This document shows, piece by piece, positions 27,029 to 36,043 of a stretch of 36,717 nt of DNA. The stretch comes from Porticoccaceae bacterium. Lineage in GTDB: Bacteria > Pseudomonadota > Gammaproteobacteria > Pseudomonadales > Porticoccaceae. The position numbers and the translations under genes are program-made. Location of the stretch: contig JABJEX010000062.1 of the NCBI GenBank assembly GCA_018663035.1, positions 1 through 36,717 of the forward strand, read 5' to 3'. Every line of letters starts with the position of its first letter. Positions within the stretch are counted from its first letter, which is position 1. The notes under the pieces are model-generated. The model made no database searches, was not told the DNA's origin, and worked only from the letters and a program-made list of their open reading frames with translations.

Positions 27029-28906
27029 TTAGGGGGTGTACCAAACAGGCGAGGTATAGGCTCGCTCTTGGATTGTTTTCGGGCCGCGCGGAGGCTCTTC
27101 TAACTGCAGTGCCAAGCTATCATAAAGGCCGTTGCGTGGCGTTGGAATCTGCAACACACGAGCATAATAAAATGCCATCTGAGCCGCGTCAAAATCCGGA
27201 TCTTTCCAGCGCGTGGCAAATTCTGCCTGCCCTATACTATTGGTGAAACGTGCCGTTTTAAGATCCACTGTGTTCCCCACGGCATCTAACTTGCCATTGG
27301 CCCCTAGGGTTCGGTCACCGGACCAGTCTATATTATAGACGCGCTCGTGCTGTTCGCCAGCCGCATCTACCCAGCCTTTGACAATCTGAACACGGTCTAA
27401 ATTGGCATCATTGGGGTCCTTGACAGCGCGCACCAAAAACTCTGGCGCTTCAGCATCAGAATTGGCCAAGAGGTCTCCACCCATAGGCACCCCATGGCTG
27501 TAACCGAGCTCAGCAAAGTTGTCTGCAATCTCAGCACCCTCAGGAAAACTCCAGCCTGCAAAAAGCTGCACACGCATGCGAGGGCCACTGGTGGCATAGG
27601 TTTCCTTGCGCTTGAAAGCGGCAAAGATAGCTTCACGTGTATTCTCTGTGGCCCAGACAGCAGCTAGGCCCGAAGCAGACATATTCCAGCCATCGGCACC
27701 ATTGGGCCTACCGATAACTGGTGTTTTAGTCTCGGGCGTAGAATCTGTTGCCATTTTGCCCCAGAAATTACTCTCCTCTGGCGACGACAAGCCACTATGT
27801 GAATCTGTAGAGCCAATAAAACCAAACTTGTAGGGGTTAGCGCCAACCTCTTTTTGTATAGCCAAGCCAAGCTTTAGCGCCGGTCGGACATAATCGCCAG
27901 GCGATACAGTGTTCACACCTTTGTCGGTCTGAATATAGAAATCATAGGTTTCAAAATCTGCAAACTCATCGTCTGGGGAGAATTTTGGATGGGTTTCACT
28001 GTCACCCTTAATCTGCGTTACCTCGGTGACAGGCTCCCATTTCATGCGCGTCTTGGCATACTCTGCGTCAATGGTTTGGCCATTGACTCTGGTTTTGGCA
28101 AACATGTAGCCCTTGGAGATATTTGAGTTGTGGGGAATGGCAATAAAGCGGCTGCCTGTGCGCTCTGATGTTTCGTCCAACCAATTCCAAAGATCTTCCG
28201 GGTACTGACTCTGATCTGAACCATAGGGTAGATATTGATTGGCTTTGCTAGCACCATCGGGAGAAATCACTATACGATGCAGATTCGCGCCGGTCGGCAG
28301 CGAGCTCCACTCCCATCCCAAGATACTCGTAAAAACGCCGGGCTCATTATGTCGCTCAGCTGCAGCAACTATATCGCCCCAGGCTTCTTGAGATGTGGCT
28401 GAGGTATCACCAAAGATAGCTACCGAGCCGATATTGTTATTGGGGTCCGCAACCGGATCACCGCCAGGCACTGAGGCGGACTTGGGCAAAAAGCTCATGA
28501 ACACTGACATGCCTGTTCTTTGATCTAGGGCCTCATTGGTCTGCTTGATAGCCCACCAGCGTTTGAGAGAGGCTAGCCAACCTGTATCCTCGAACTCCAT
28601 CGTTTGGTTCCGAATTGCCCGCATTACACCCAACATTTCGGCATGGTCTGAAACCACCAAGAAGTCCAGTGGGGTATTGATCTGAACCCGGGCCCGGTTA
28701 TAGGGGTGAATCACAGGCTGGCCTTTGGCCCAGCGATAGGCTGTTTCCGGATCAGCACTGAAATTGTTGTTTAGAAAGGCATCGAACGAATAGGTGGTAT
28801 GGAGATGGGTATCACCAAAATAAACCTGGGTATCGGCCTGCTCAGAGGACTCCGCCCAACAAGAGGTAGATAAAATCATCGCGGTAGTAAGAGCCAGAAG
28901 TCTCAT
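27029..28906 (-). CDS. DUF3604 protein, predicted secreted PHP-like metallohydrolase
   Basis: 625 residues. A signal peptide ends near CWA-ES (residue 18), so it is exported. PHP-like metal motifs run in order: YFGDTHLHTTYS (Asp32, His34, His36), LVVSDHAEM (Asp87, His88), LGWEWSS (Glu199) with LHRIV (His210), IAIPHNSN (His259) and IGSTDSHSG (Asp368, His370). GAGGA-type Shine-Dalgarno (GAGGA, six bases before the ATG) supports the start. First gene of a leftward three-gene unit with an isomerase and a HupE/UreJ-like protein. A phosphoester or related hydrolase is plausible from the motifs; the substrate is not known to me. Confidence 0.85.
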   Translation of the reverse strand: MRLLALTTAMILSTSCWAESSEQADTQVYFGDTHLHTTYSFDAFLNNNFSADPETAYRWAKGQPVIHPYNRARVQINTPLDFLVVSDHAEMLGVMRAIRNQTMEFEDTGWLASLKRWWAIKQTNEALDQRTGMSVFMSFLPKSASVPGGDPVADPNNNIGSVAIFGDTSATSQEAWGDIVAAAERHNEPGVFTSILGWEWSSLPTGANLHRIVISPDGASKANQYLPYGSDQSQYPEDLWNWLDETSERTGSRFIAIPHNSNISKGYMFAKTRVNGQTIDAEYAKTRMKWEPVTEVTQIKGDSETHPKFSPDDEFADFETYDFYIQTDKGVNTVSPGDYVRPALKLGLAIQKEVGANPYKFGFIGSTDSHSGLSSPEESNFWGKMATDSTPETKTPVIGRPNGADGWNMSASGLAAVWATENTREAIFAAFKRKETYATSGPRMRVQLFAGWSFPEGAEIADNFAELGYSHGVPMGGDLLANSDAEAPEFLVRAVKDPNDANLDRVQIVKGWVDAAGEQHERVYNIDWSGDRTLGANGKLDAVGNTVDLKTARFTNSIGQAEFATRWKDPDFDAAQMAFYYARVLQIPTPRNGLYDSLALQLEEPPRGPKTIQERAYTSPVWYTP

Positions 28907-29027
28907 GTGCTGTCCTCAGTCTTTGTTATTGTTATTTTCGGGCGGTAGGTTAACCGATTTATTTTACTTTAATCTATTATTTTTTAACCTTTACCCAGTT
29001 GTCGCAGGGGCCACAAAATCAAACCCT

Positions 29028-29055
29028 TTGCCACGACGAGACAGTGCTGTAAAGT
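29028..29055 (+). promoter_or_regulatory. Candidate promoter of the APC permease gene
   Basis: TTGCCA (29028-29033), a 16-base spacer and TAAAGT (29050-29055) lie 30 bases before the ATG at 29085, in the 178-base gap shared with the divergent DUF3604 gene. The rest of this gap is AT-rich near 28955-28990 and shows no convincing box for the leftward unit. Confidence 0.3.
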
Positions 29056-29084
29056 GCCGGGAGACTTTTAACAGCTGCGTCCCT

Positions 29085-30392
29085 ATGACACATACTTTTT
29101 CCAAGACCACAGGTATATCGGTGGTTGTAGCCAATATGATCGGTACTGGCGTGTTTACCAGTCTTGGCTTTCAACTGCTGGGAATCCAATCACCTTTTGT
29201 GCTGATGATGCTATGGCTAGTGGGCGGCCTGACAGCTCTGTGCGGAGCTCTGACCTATGCAGAACTGGGGGCCAACCTACCCCGCTCCGGTGGCGAATAC
29301 AACTTTTTGACTCGGCTCTACCATCCCTGTGCGGGATTTATCTCAGGCTGGGTATCTGCCACTGTAGGCTTTGCAGCACCAGTAGCACTGGCGGCTATGA
29401 CCTTTGGCGCCTATCTCTCCGCTGTCTTTCCAGACCTCTCGAGAACCTGGTCTGCAACCATGCTGGTTATCGCCTTAACCCTTACTCACTGCCTGTCACA
29501 TCGCGCCAGCAGCAATGTACAGCAGGTCTTTACAGCACTCAAACTGCTGCTGATTTTGATGTTCTGCACAGTGGTGGCTGTCTGGGGTGACAACCCCCAA
29601 GGGCTTATTTTTGCGCCCCAAGCTGGCGACGAAAAATTACTCTTCAGCGGCGCATTTGCGGTTGCCCTGATTTATGTCAACTATGCATATACTGGCTGGA
29701 ACGCTGCCACCTATGTTACGGGAGAGCTGGACAATCCGCAGCGTAATCTACCTATAGTGCTCGCGGCGGGAACAGCTGTAGTGCTACTACTATACCTGCT
29801 GCTCAATTACACCTTTTTAAGTGCGGCACCAATCTCTAGCCTGGAAGGCAAATTGGAAATCGGTGTGATCGTTGCGGAACAGTCTCTTGGTAGCACGGCG
29901 GGTAAGGCAATGGGGGCTGTTTTGGCTCTGCTGCTTATTTCCACCGTCAGCGCTATGACCATGGCTGGGCCCAGAGTGCTCCAGATGATCGGCCAAGACT
30001 TTAAGGTCTTTGCCAAACTCTCTGAATGCAATCGCCAAGGGCTACCATTCAATGCGATTATATTTCAGGGGCTGCTGGCAATATTTTTTATTGTCAGCGC
30101 GACCTTTGAATCTGTACTTATTTTTTCCAGCTTTGTGCTGGGCATTAACACTTTGTTTTCTGTGCTGGGGGTATTTGTACTGCGCTATAAAAATCTCAGC
30201 CTTGCCGGAGCCTACCGCACCTTTGCCTATCCTTTTGCACCGTTAATTTATCTGAGTGTAACTCTGTGGACACTGGCCTATGTGCTGGTTTCTAAACCTA
30301 TTGAAGGCTGGATTGGGCTGGGGATTATTGCTCTTGGCGGGCTGATTTATTGGTTTAGCGCCAACAAAACTGAGCAAGATTCGGGTCGCTAA
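29085..30392 (+). CDS. APC-superfamily amino acid permease
   Basis: 435 residues from the ATG at 29085. The frame stays open upstream to 28905, but that part is not family-like and runs through the promoter region. About twelve transmembrane helices are visible. Helix 1 has the APC substrate-backbone motif ANMIGTGVFTSLGF. Helix 2-3 has GALTYAELGANLPRSGGEY, typical of LAT/AdiC-type exchangers, and GWNAATYVTGELDNPQRNLP is the helix 6 region. It probably imports or exchanges amino acids or amines; the substrate cannot be read. It is divergent from the DUF3604 unit and is followed by the AraC-methyltransferase gene after 28 bases. Confidence 0.87.
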   Translation: MTHTFSKTTGISVVVANMIGTGVFTSLGFQLLGIQSPFVLMMLWLVGGLTALCGALTYAELGANLPRSGGEYNFLTRLYHPCAGFISGWVSATVGFAAPVALAAMTFGAYLSAVFPDLSRTWSATMLVIALTLTHCLSHRASSNVQQVFTALKLLLILMFCTVVAVWGDNPQGLIFAPQAGDEKLLFSGAFAVALIYVNYAYTGWNAATYVTGELDNPQRNLPIVLAAGTAVVLLLYLLLNYTFLSAAPISSLEGKLEIGVIVAEQSLGSTAGKAMGAVLALLLISTVSAMTMAGPRVLQMIGQDFKVFAKLSECNRQGLPFNAIIFQGLLAIFFIVSATFESVLIFSSFVLGINTLFSVLGVFVLRYKNLSLAGAYRTFAYPFAPLIYLSVTLWTLAYVLVSKPIEGWIGLGIIALGGLIYWFSANKTEQDSGR

Positions 30393-30420
30393 ACATTTTT
30401 AAGTCGGTAATACTCTGGTT

Positions 30421-31254
30421 ATGAACTCCCATTATCAGCGCATAGCTAAGGCCATTGAATTTATAAGTAGCCAGGTCGACCAGCAGCCTTCTCTTGAGGC
30501 TATTGCTGCCCATTTACATCTCAGCCCATTTCATTTCCAGCGACTGTTTAGTCAGTGGGCAGGGGTAACGCCAAAAAAGTATCTGCAGATTTTGACCCTG
30601 GCCCGAGCCAAACAACTACTGGCCACATCCAAACCACTTCAGCAGGTGACAGACTCGATTGGCTTGAGCAGCAGCTCGCGTCTGCACGACCATTTTGTGC
30701 AACTTGAAGCAGTGACTCCGGGAGAATTTAAAACTGGTGGCGCAGGATTAAGCATTGAGTATTCAGTGATGGACAGCCCATTTGGAGAGCTGTTTGTGGC
30801 GGTCACTCCTAGGGGAATCTGCAAGCTATCGTTTTTGATGAATGGCGATAGTGATCGACAGCTCGACAGTCTGGTTCAAAGCTGGCCCAATGCCCAGATC
30901 ACCGAAAAAACCTCTGAGACCAACACAGCGCTGGCAGCCATGTTTGCCGGGCAGTCAGATATTAAAGGGCCGTTATCGCTGTACGTGAGGGGGACTAATT
31001 TTCAAATTGCTGCCTGGCGTGCCTTGCTTCAGATTGAGCCCGGCTGTATCAATAGCTATGGACAGGTAGCAGCTGCGGTAGGCAGACCCAAAGCATCAAG
31101 AGCAGTGGGCACCGCTATTGGTTCTAACCCCATCGCTTTTTTGATCCCATGCCATAGAGTGCTGCAGCAGTCGGGTCAGATCGGTGGCTACCGCTGGGGA
31201 GAGACGCGCAAACATGCGCTCTACGCTTGGGAATGCGCTCGTGCCAACCATTAG
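30421..31254 (+). CDS. AraC-type helix-turn-helix fused to O6-alkylguanine-DNA methyltransferase (Ada-like)
   Basis: 277 residues. The AraC DNA-binding domain (about 5-105) has SLEAIAAHLHLSPFHFQRLF and YLQILTLARAKQLL. The C-terminal methyltransferase (about 115-272) has the acceptor Cys244 in IPCHRVLQQSGQIGGYRWG and the helix-turn-helix SYGQVAAAVGRPKASRAVG. It repairs O6-alkylguanine by suicidal transfer. The N-terminal Ada zinc domain with the phosphotriester-sensing cysteine is absent, so activation must differ from E. coli Ada. It shares a strand with the permease gene, but co-function is not implied. Confidence 0.9.
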   Translation: MNSHYQRIAKAIEFISSQVDQQPSLEAIAAHLHLSPFHFQRLFSQWAGVTPKKYLQILTLARAKQLLATSKPLQQVTDSIGLSSSSRLHDHFVQLEAVTPGEFKTGGAGLSIEYSVMDSPFGELFVAVTPRGICKLSFLMNGDSDRQLDSLVQSWPNAQITEKTSETNTALAAMFAGQSDIKGPLSLYVRGTNFQIAAWRALLQIEPGCINSYGQVAAAVGRPKASRAVGTAIGSNPIAFLIPCHRVLQQSGQIGGYRWGETRKHALYAWECARANH

Positions 31255-31385
31255 CTCGTTAGGCTGAGTCTGCGTGGATAAGAGCAGCGGGTGAAACCTA
31301 GCAGGGTACTGGCGGCGGCGGACTGGCAAGTCGCTCGAGTCCACAGAATGCACCCAGCTAGGCAACTTGCCTGTGCACCTAGTTA
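31255..31385. other. Convergent intergenic gap without a clear terminator
   Basis: 131 bases between the convergent methyltransferase and aldehyde dehydrogenase genes. AGGCA (31361-31365 region) and TGCCT can form a small 5-bp hairpin, but no T-tract follows on either strand. Nothing else recognisable is seen. Confidence 0.4.
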
Positions 31386-32804
31386 TCAGCTGGTAATCCC
31401 TTTAATCTCAAGGTAATCATCAAAACCAAACTCACCCCATTCGCGACCGTTGCCTGATTGCTTGTAGCCTCCAAATGGCGCCGAATAATCCTGCGAGGCA
31501 CTATTGAGACTGATCATGCCAGCTCGCAGCTGACGGGCTACACGCTGCGCGCGCTGTTGATCCGAGGTACTCAAATAGGCCGCCAGCCCGTAGGCTGTAT
31601 CGTTAGCTATCTCAATAGCCTGCTCTTCGGTGTCAAAGGGGATCATCACCAGCACCGGGCCAAAAATTTCTTCCCGCGCTATGGCCATCTGATTGTTAAC
31701 TCCGGCAAAAATGGTTGGCTTCACAAAGTAGCCTGTATCGAATCCATCGGGTTTGCCAACACCGCCAGCCACTAGTTGAGCGCCTTCTTGCAAACCGATT
31801 TCTATCAGCCCCTGTACCTTGTCAAACTGCACTCGGCTAGAGAGTGGGCCCAGATGCATACCCTCCTTCATTGGGTCGTCCACCGCAATCTTCTCAGCAG
31901 TCTGCCTAGCGATTTCTACAGCCTGATCGTACACAGATGAATGCACAAGCATACGGGATGGAGCATTGCAGGACTGACCCGTATTGCCCATCATACCAAT
32001 CACACCAGCACTGACTGCTGATTCAAGATCGGCGTCTTCAAAGATAATATTAGGTGACTTGCCGCCCAACTCCTGGGTCACACGCTTTACAGTTTCGGAG
32101 GCCGCCTTGGCCACCAAGATACCCGCGCGGGTAGATCCAGTAAATGAAACCATATCGACATCTGGGTGACTGGAAATTGCGGCACCAACAGCCGGGCCGT
32201 CACCATTGACCATATTGTAAACACCCTCGGGGAACCCAGCCTGATCCATCATTTCGGTGAATAGATAACCGGAGATTGGGGCAATTTCACTCGGCTTGAG
32301 TACCATGGTGCAGCCGGTAGCCAAAGCGGGGGCCACCTTGCAACTGATCTGATTGATCGGCCAGTTCCAGGGTGTGATAAAGCCACAGACACCTATGGGC
32401 TCTTTAACCACTAGGGTGGAACCGAGCTGCCGTGAGAACTCGTACTTTTTGAGCGACTCGATAGCTGCTTTGATATGGCCCCGACCACAGTCAGCCTGCG
32501 CAGCACTAGCAAAGGAAATTGGTGCGCCCATTTCCATGCTGATGGCTACTGCCATTTCATCGTAACGATCCATATAAATAGCCAGCAGTTTTTCCATCAA
32601 GGCAATGCGCTCTTCAACACTGGTTTGGGCATAGATAGGGAAAGCCGCCTTGGCTGCAGCTACTGCGGCATCAACGTCTGCCGCAGTACCCAGAGAGATA
32701 GTGGCAATCTGCTGTTCTGTAGCGGGGTTTTCCACTGCTGAGTCATTTGCTTGAATGGGATCTACCCACTGGCCATTGATATAAAACTGTCTCAGGTCTT
32801 TCAT
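31386..32804 (-). CDS. NAD(P)-dependent aldehyde dehydrogenase
   Basis: 472 residues of the aldehyde dehydrogenase superfamily. The Rossmann and catalytic domains have FITPWNWPINQISCKVAPAL, KPSEIAP, FTGSTRAG, the general base Glu245 (QELGGKSPN) and the nucleophile Cys279 (NTGQSCNAPSR), then EEIFGPVL near the C-terminus. The substrate cannot be told from sequence. GGAAGCT before the ATG is a fair Shine-Dalgarno. It is monocistronic as far as can be seen: the TlpA-like gene upstream is 114 bases away. Confidence 0.92.
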   Translation of the reverse strand: MKDLRQFYINGQWVDPIQANDSAVENPATEQQIATISLGTAADVDAAVAAAKAAFPIYAQTSVEERIALMEKLLAIYMDRYDEMAVAISMEMGAPISFASAAQADCGRGHIKAAIESLKKYEFSRQLGSTLVVKEPIGVCGFITPWNWPINQISCKVAPALATGCTMVLKPSEIAPISGYLFTEMMDQAGFPEGVYNMVNGDGPAVGAAISSHPDVDMVSFTGSTRAGILVAKAASETVKRVTQELGGKSPNIIFEDADLESAVSAGVIGMMGNTGQSCNAPSRMLVHSSVYDQAVEIARQTAEKIAVDDPMKEGMHLGPLSSRVQFDKVQGLIEIGLQEGAQLVAGGVGKPDGFDTGYFVKPTIFAGVNNQMAIAREEIFGPVLVMIPFDTEEQAIEIANDTAYGLAAYLSTSDQQRAQRVARQLRAGMISLNSASQDYSAPFGGYKQSGNGREWGEFGFDDYLEIKGITS

Positions 32805-32918
32805 AGCTTCCTCTTATAGCCTCGACTGGGCGTTGTCTTCACAATGTGTAGAGATTAATGCTGAGTCTACTAATCGCCTATACCCTTTAGAGGTAAAGGC
32901 AACAGGCCTAGCAGGCGG

Positions 32919-33356
32919 TTAATCGAGCAGAGCTTCCAGTGAGGCTTTGGTCTGGGGTCCGATTAATCGGTGCAATAACTTACCCTCTGCGTTTATCACC
33001 AATGTCTCCGGTAATACAGCCACAGGCTCCAACCCCCAAATACCTCGGGGGTCTGCTAACAAACTTGGAAACTCTATCCCCAATTTGGCTATTTCACTGC
33101 GCAACTTATCATCCTGAGAGCCGTCAAAATTAACCGCGAGAACACTGATATGGTCTGCCTGTTCTTCGAGCAGCTCGTTGAATTCAGGAATTTCTTTACG
33201 GCAAGGCGCACACCAAACGGCCCAGTAATTGATCAGCACCAGTTTGCCCGGCGCCCCCAAATCGATACTGCCGCCGTCAATCAGAGGGTATTCAGTGGCT
33301 CTGTCTCCAGAGCATCCGACAAAAAACAAACTGGCTAACAGCAATCTTTTTATCAT
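32919..33356 (-). CDS. TlpA-like thioredoxin-fold lipoprotein
   Basis: 145 residues. A signal peptide with lipobox FFVGC (Cys15) is followed by a thioredoxin fold with redox motif WCAPC (Cys49, Cys52) in INYWAVWCAPCRKEIPEF and a cis-Pro region AVLPETLVIN. Probably a periplasm-facing disulfide reductase of the TlpA/ResA type. Its ATG overlaps the yihY stop (ATGA), so it is translationally coupled. Its target is unknown; no cytochrome c genes are in the window. Confidence 0.9.
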   Translation of the reverse strand: MIKRLLLASLFFVGCSGDRATEYPLIDGGSIDLGAPGKLVLINYWAVWCAPCRKEIPEFNELLEEQADHISVLAVNFDGSQDDKLRSEIAKLGIEFPSLLADPRGIWGLEPVAVLPETLVINAEGKLLHRLIGPQTKASLEALLD

Positions 33357-34621
33357 TGGGAAGTCTCCGGTAATTCCTCGGCAAACAAGGCCTCGACACT
33401 GAGGGAAAAATTGTTGCGCAGTGCACTGCGACTCTTAGATGCAAGCATATCGTACTTTTTATACCAGGAATGCACAGAAATTAATTTATTCCCGTGCAAA
33501 TGAATCTCATCTGAAGCGCTAAGAATATTCTCTCCCAGCCAGTCGCAGATATCATTGAGCGTTACAGTGCCCAGATCACGAGTCAGCACGAAGCGGCCGG
33601 TGGCAGTTTTCTCAATCACTTTGTGTTGCAAAAGCTGTGTGCGGAGTCTTTTCCAATGTTCCGCATCAATTCCGACAGCTATCATCTGACGATCTGACAG
33701 GCTGCTTCCAGTGTGCTGGTTCTGCCAACAGTGCCACAGAACAACGAGCGTTGCAGTCAAGTCCGGAAGCTTTTTACCAGACCCATGGGTGGGGAATGTT
33801 TCTAAGCTGCGCACAAACTCTGCACCGATCAGGATCAATACCCAAAGTAGATAAAGCCACAACAAAAATAGCGGGATAACCGCAAAGGCACCATAGACAC
33901 TGGTATAGCTTGAATGGGCGACTAACAAACCGAAAAGCGCCTTGGCGCTTTCGAATAGCACCGTGGTCAGCATACCGCCGACGATAGCATGGCGTCCGTT
34001 GACCTTGCAGTTGGGAACAGCAATAAACAGCAATGACATTGCAATCCATGTCAACAGCCAAGGAAGGTAGGTAAAGATATATTGGGAAAGCCCAAGAGCA
34101 TCTATTTCATCGACTATCAGTCGAAACGACAATAAATAGGTTTTCATTAGCATGCCGGCCGCCAGTAACAGCGGCCCCAAGCTGAGAATTGCCCAGTACA
34201 ACAAAAATCCGCTAAGGCCTCGGCGACCACCATCTGTGCCCCAGATATGGTTAAAGGTCTTTTCAATATTGGCCAGCATAAGATAGGACGTCACCAGCAA
34301 AATCAGCGCACCAGCAGAGCTCAATTTGCGAGCCTGAGTGGAGAACTCAGTGAGATAGCTGGTAATTTCCTGACCGCTGCTGGGCAGCATTTTGGAAAAT
34401 ATCCAAGCCTCTACCTGCCCGCCGACTTCCTGAAATGCTGGTATCAATGAAAACATTCCATACATCAATGTCAGCATCGGCACTATGGCAAATAAACTCA
34501 TATAGGTGAGTGCTGCAGCACTTTGCCGACAGCCATCGCGATCGAACCTGAAAGCAATGTAACGAATAAATTGACCAGCCGAAATAGCTTGGAGCCGCAG
34601 ACTACTGAAACTGAATTGCAC
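33353..34621 (-). CDS. yihY: YihY/BrkB-family inner-membrane protein
   Basis: 422 residues. About six transmembrane helices (about 45-275) include the family pattern CRQSAAALTYMSLFAIVPML, TFNHIWG and SSYTSVYGAFAVIPLFLLWLY. A cytoplasmic C-terminal extension (about 285-422) has a winged-helix look. The old name ribonuclease BN is a misassignment for this family. Start is GTG, supported by GAGGAG seven bases upstream. The long form is common in Pseudomonas-like bacteria. It overlaps the TlpA-like gene by four bases and is divergent from the arsC-like gene. Confidence 0.92.
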   Translation of the reverse strand: MQFSFSSLRLQAISAGQFIRYIAFRFDRDGCRQSAAALTYMSLFAIVPMLTLMYGMFSLIPAFQEVGGQVEAWIFSKMLPSSGQEITSYLTEFSTQARKLSSAGALILLVTSYLMLANIEKTFNHIWGTDGGRRGLSGFLLYWAILSLGPLLLAAGMLMKTYLLSFRLIVDEIDALGLSQYIFTYLPWLLTWIAMSLLFIAVPNCKVNGRHAIVGGMLTTVLFESAKALFGLLVAHSSYTSVYGAFAVIPLFLLWLYLLWVLILIGAEFVRSLETFPTHGSGKKLPDLTATLVVLWHCWQNQHTGSSLSDRQMIAVGIDAEHWKRLRTQLLQHKVIEKTATGRFVLTRDLGTVTLNDICDWLGENILSASDEIHLHGNKLISVHSWYKKYDMLASKSRSALRNNFSLSVEALFAEELPETSQ

Positions 34622-34638
34622 GAATAAGCTCCTCGCTT

Positions 34639-34666
34639 TTGGTTTATTTTAATTTAGACTTACAAT
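34639..34666 (+). promoter_or_regulatory. Candidate promoter of the arsC-like/wrbA operon
   Basis: TTGGTT (34639-34644), a 16-base spacer and -10 TACAAT (34661-34666) lie about 50 bases before the ATG at 34718, in the 96-base gap divergent from yihY. Moderate match only. Confidence 0.4.
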
Positions 34667-34717
34667 ACCCTGTTTTCAAACCTGACACTTGCAAGGATCG
34701 CTCCTCGAGGAAAACCT

Positions 34718-35062
34718 ATGGCGACTATTTATCACAATCCGCGCTGTTCCAAGTCCAGACAAACGTTGGAGATATTGCGCACCCAAGGTGTTGAGCCCGA
34801 CATAGTGCTGTACCTAGAGACAGCATTGAATAGGGACAGGTTACTGGATCTACTGAGCAAGCTGGGTCTTAGTGCCAGTCAGTTAGTGCGACGCTCAGAA
34901 CAGGATTTTAAGGATAATAATCTCAGTGCGCCCGGCACCACAGAGGAGCAGCTTTTAGAGGCTATGCTTAAATACCCCAAGCTAATTGAACGCCCTATAG
35001 TAGTAGTTGGTGATAGAGCTGTGCTTGGACGGCCGCCAGAAAATGTTATGGAGTTACTTTAG
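34718..35062 (+). CDS. arsC: ArsC/YfgD-family glutaredoxin-like reductase
   Basis: 114 residues of the ArsC thioredoxin-fold family. IYHNPRCSKSRQTLEILR with Cys10 and LKYPKLIERPIVVVGDRAVLGRPPENV agree better with E. coli YfgD than with plasmid ArsC, whose active site reads CGTSR. Arsenate reduction is therefore possible but not certain; no arsB or arsR is nearby. GAGGAAAA precedes the ATG. The stop codon abuts the wrbA ATG with no gap, so the two are coupled. Confidence 0.88.
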   Translation: MATIYHNPRCSKSRQTLEILRTQGVEPDIVLYLETALNRDRLLDLLSKLGLSASQLVRRSEQDFKDNNLSAPGTTEEQLLEAMLKYPKLIERPIVVVGDRAVLGRPPENVMELL

Positions 35063-35647
<585 letters not shown>

Positions 35648-35675
35648 CTGATCTAATTCAACAAAGGCCTATCCA

Positions 35676-36020
35676 TTGACCAAACTATCCCTACTATCTA
35701 TCAGCAGATTTTTGACCTTTTCAAGTTACTGGTTATTGATGCTGACCACCGCCGCCCACCTGTGGATGAAATCTGCACCTCTGGTGATTTATGCCATCAG
35801 CCTGATACCGCTGATAATTTTTATTCCCGGTATGCTAGCGGACCGACTGCGCACCCTTATCTGGCTCGGCTTTGTGGTTTTGCTTTATTTCTACAATGGC
35901 ATTCAGAATCTCAGCGCTCCAGAGCCCGAGACAATGGATATTATTGAGCTGGTATTGAGTGTTACGCTATTTTGCGCTGCCATGACTTATGCCCGTATAA
36001 GACAGGTCAGAAAACTATAA
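35676..36020 (+). CDS. DUF2069 small membrane protein
   Basis: 114 residues. About four transmembrane helices fill most of the chain (about 10-30, 33-52, 58-75, 88-105). A GIQNLSAPEP loop and an ARIRQVRK tail complete it. The start is TTG, supported by AAAGG eight bases upstream; no ATG precedes the first helix. It follows wrbA by 28 bases, its usual company, but its function is unknown. Confidence 0.85.
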   Translation: MTKLSLLSISRFLTFSSYWLLMLTTAAHLWMKSAPLVIYAISLIPLIIFIPGMLADRLRTLIWLGFVVLLYFYNGIQNLSAPEPETMDIIELVLSVTLFCAAMTYARIRQVRKL

Positions 36021-36043
36021 GTTTTTAAGCAAGAGGAATTATT

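Noticed and set aside
28905-29084. In-frame extension of the APC permease by 60 residues at its N-terminus
   Set aside because: The stretch is not permease-like, would start within the divergent DUF3604 start region and covers the candidate promoter. The ATG at 29085 leads directly into helix 1.
31340-31385. AGGCA/TGCCT hairpin after the aldehyde dehydrogenase gene as a terminator
   Set aside because: Only five base pairs and no T-run on either strand.
33353-34621. C-terminal extension of YihY as a novel fusion
   Set aside because: Long YihY forms with a similar tail are common in Pseudomonas-like bacteria, so this is ordinary.
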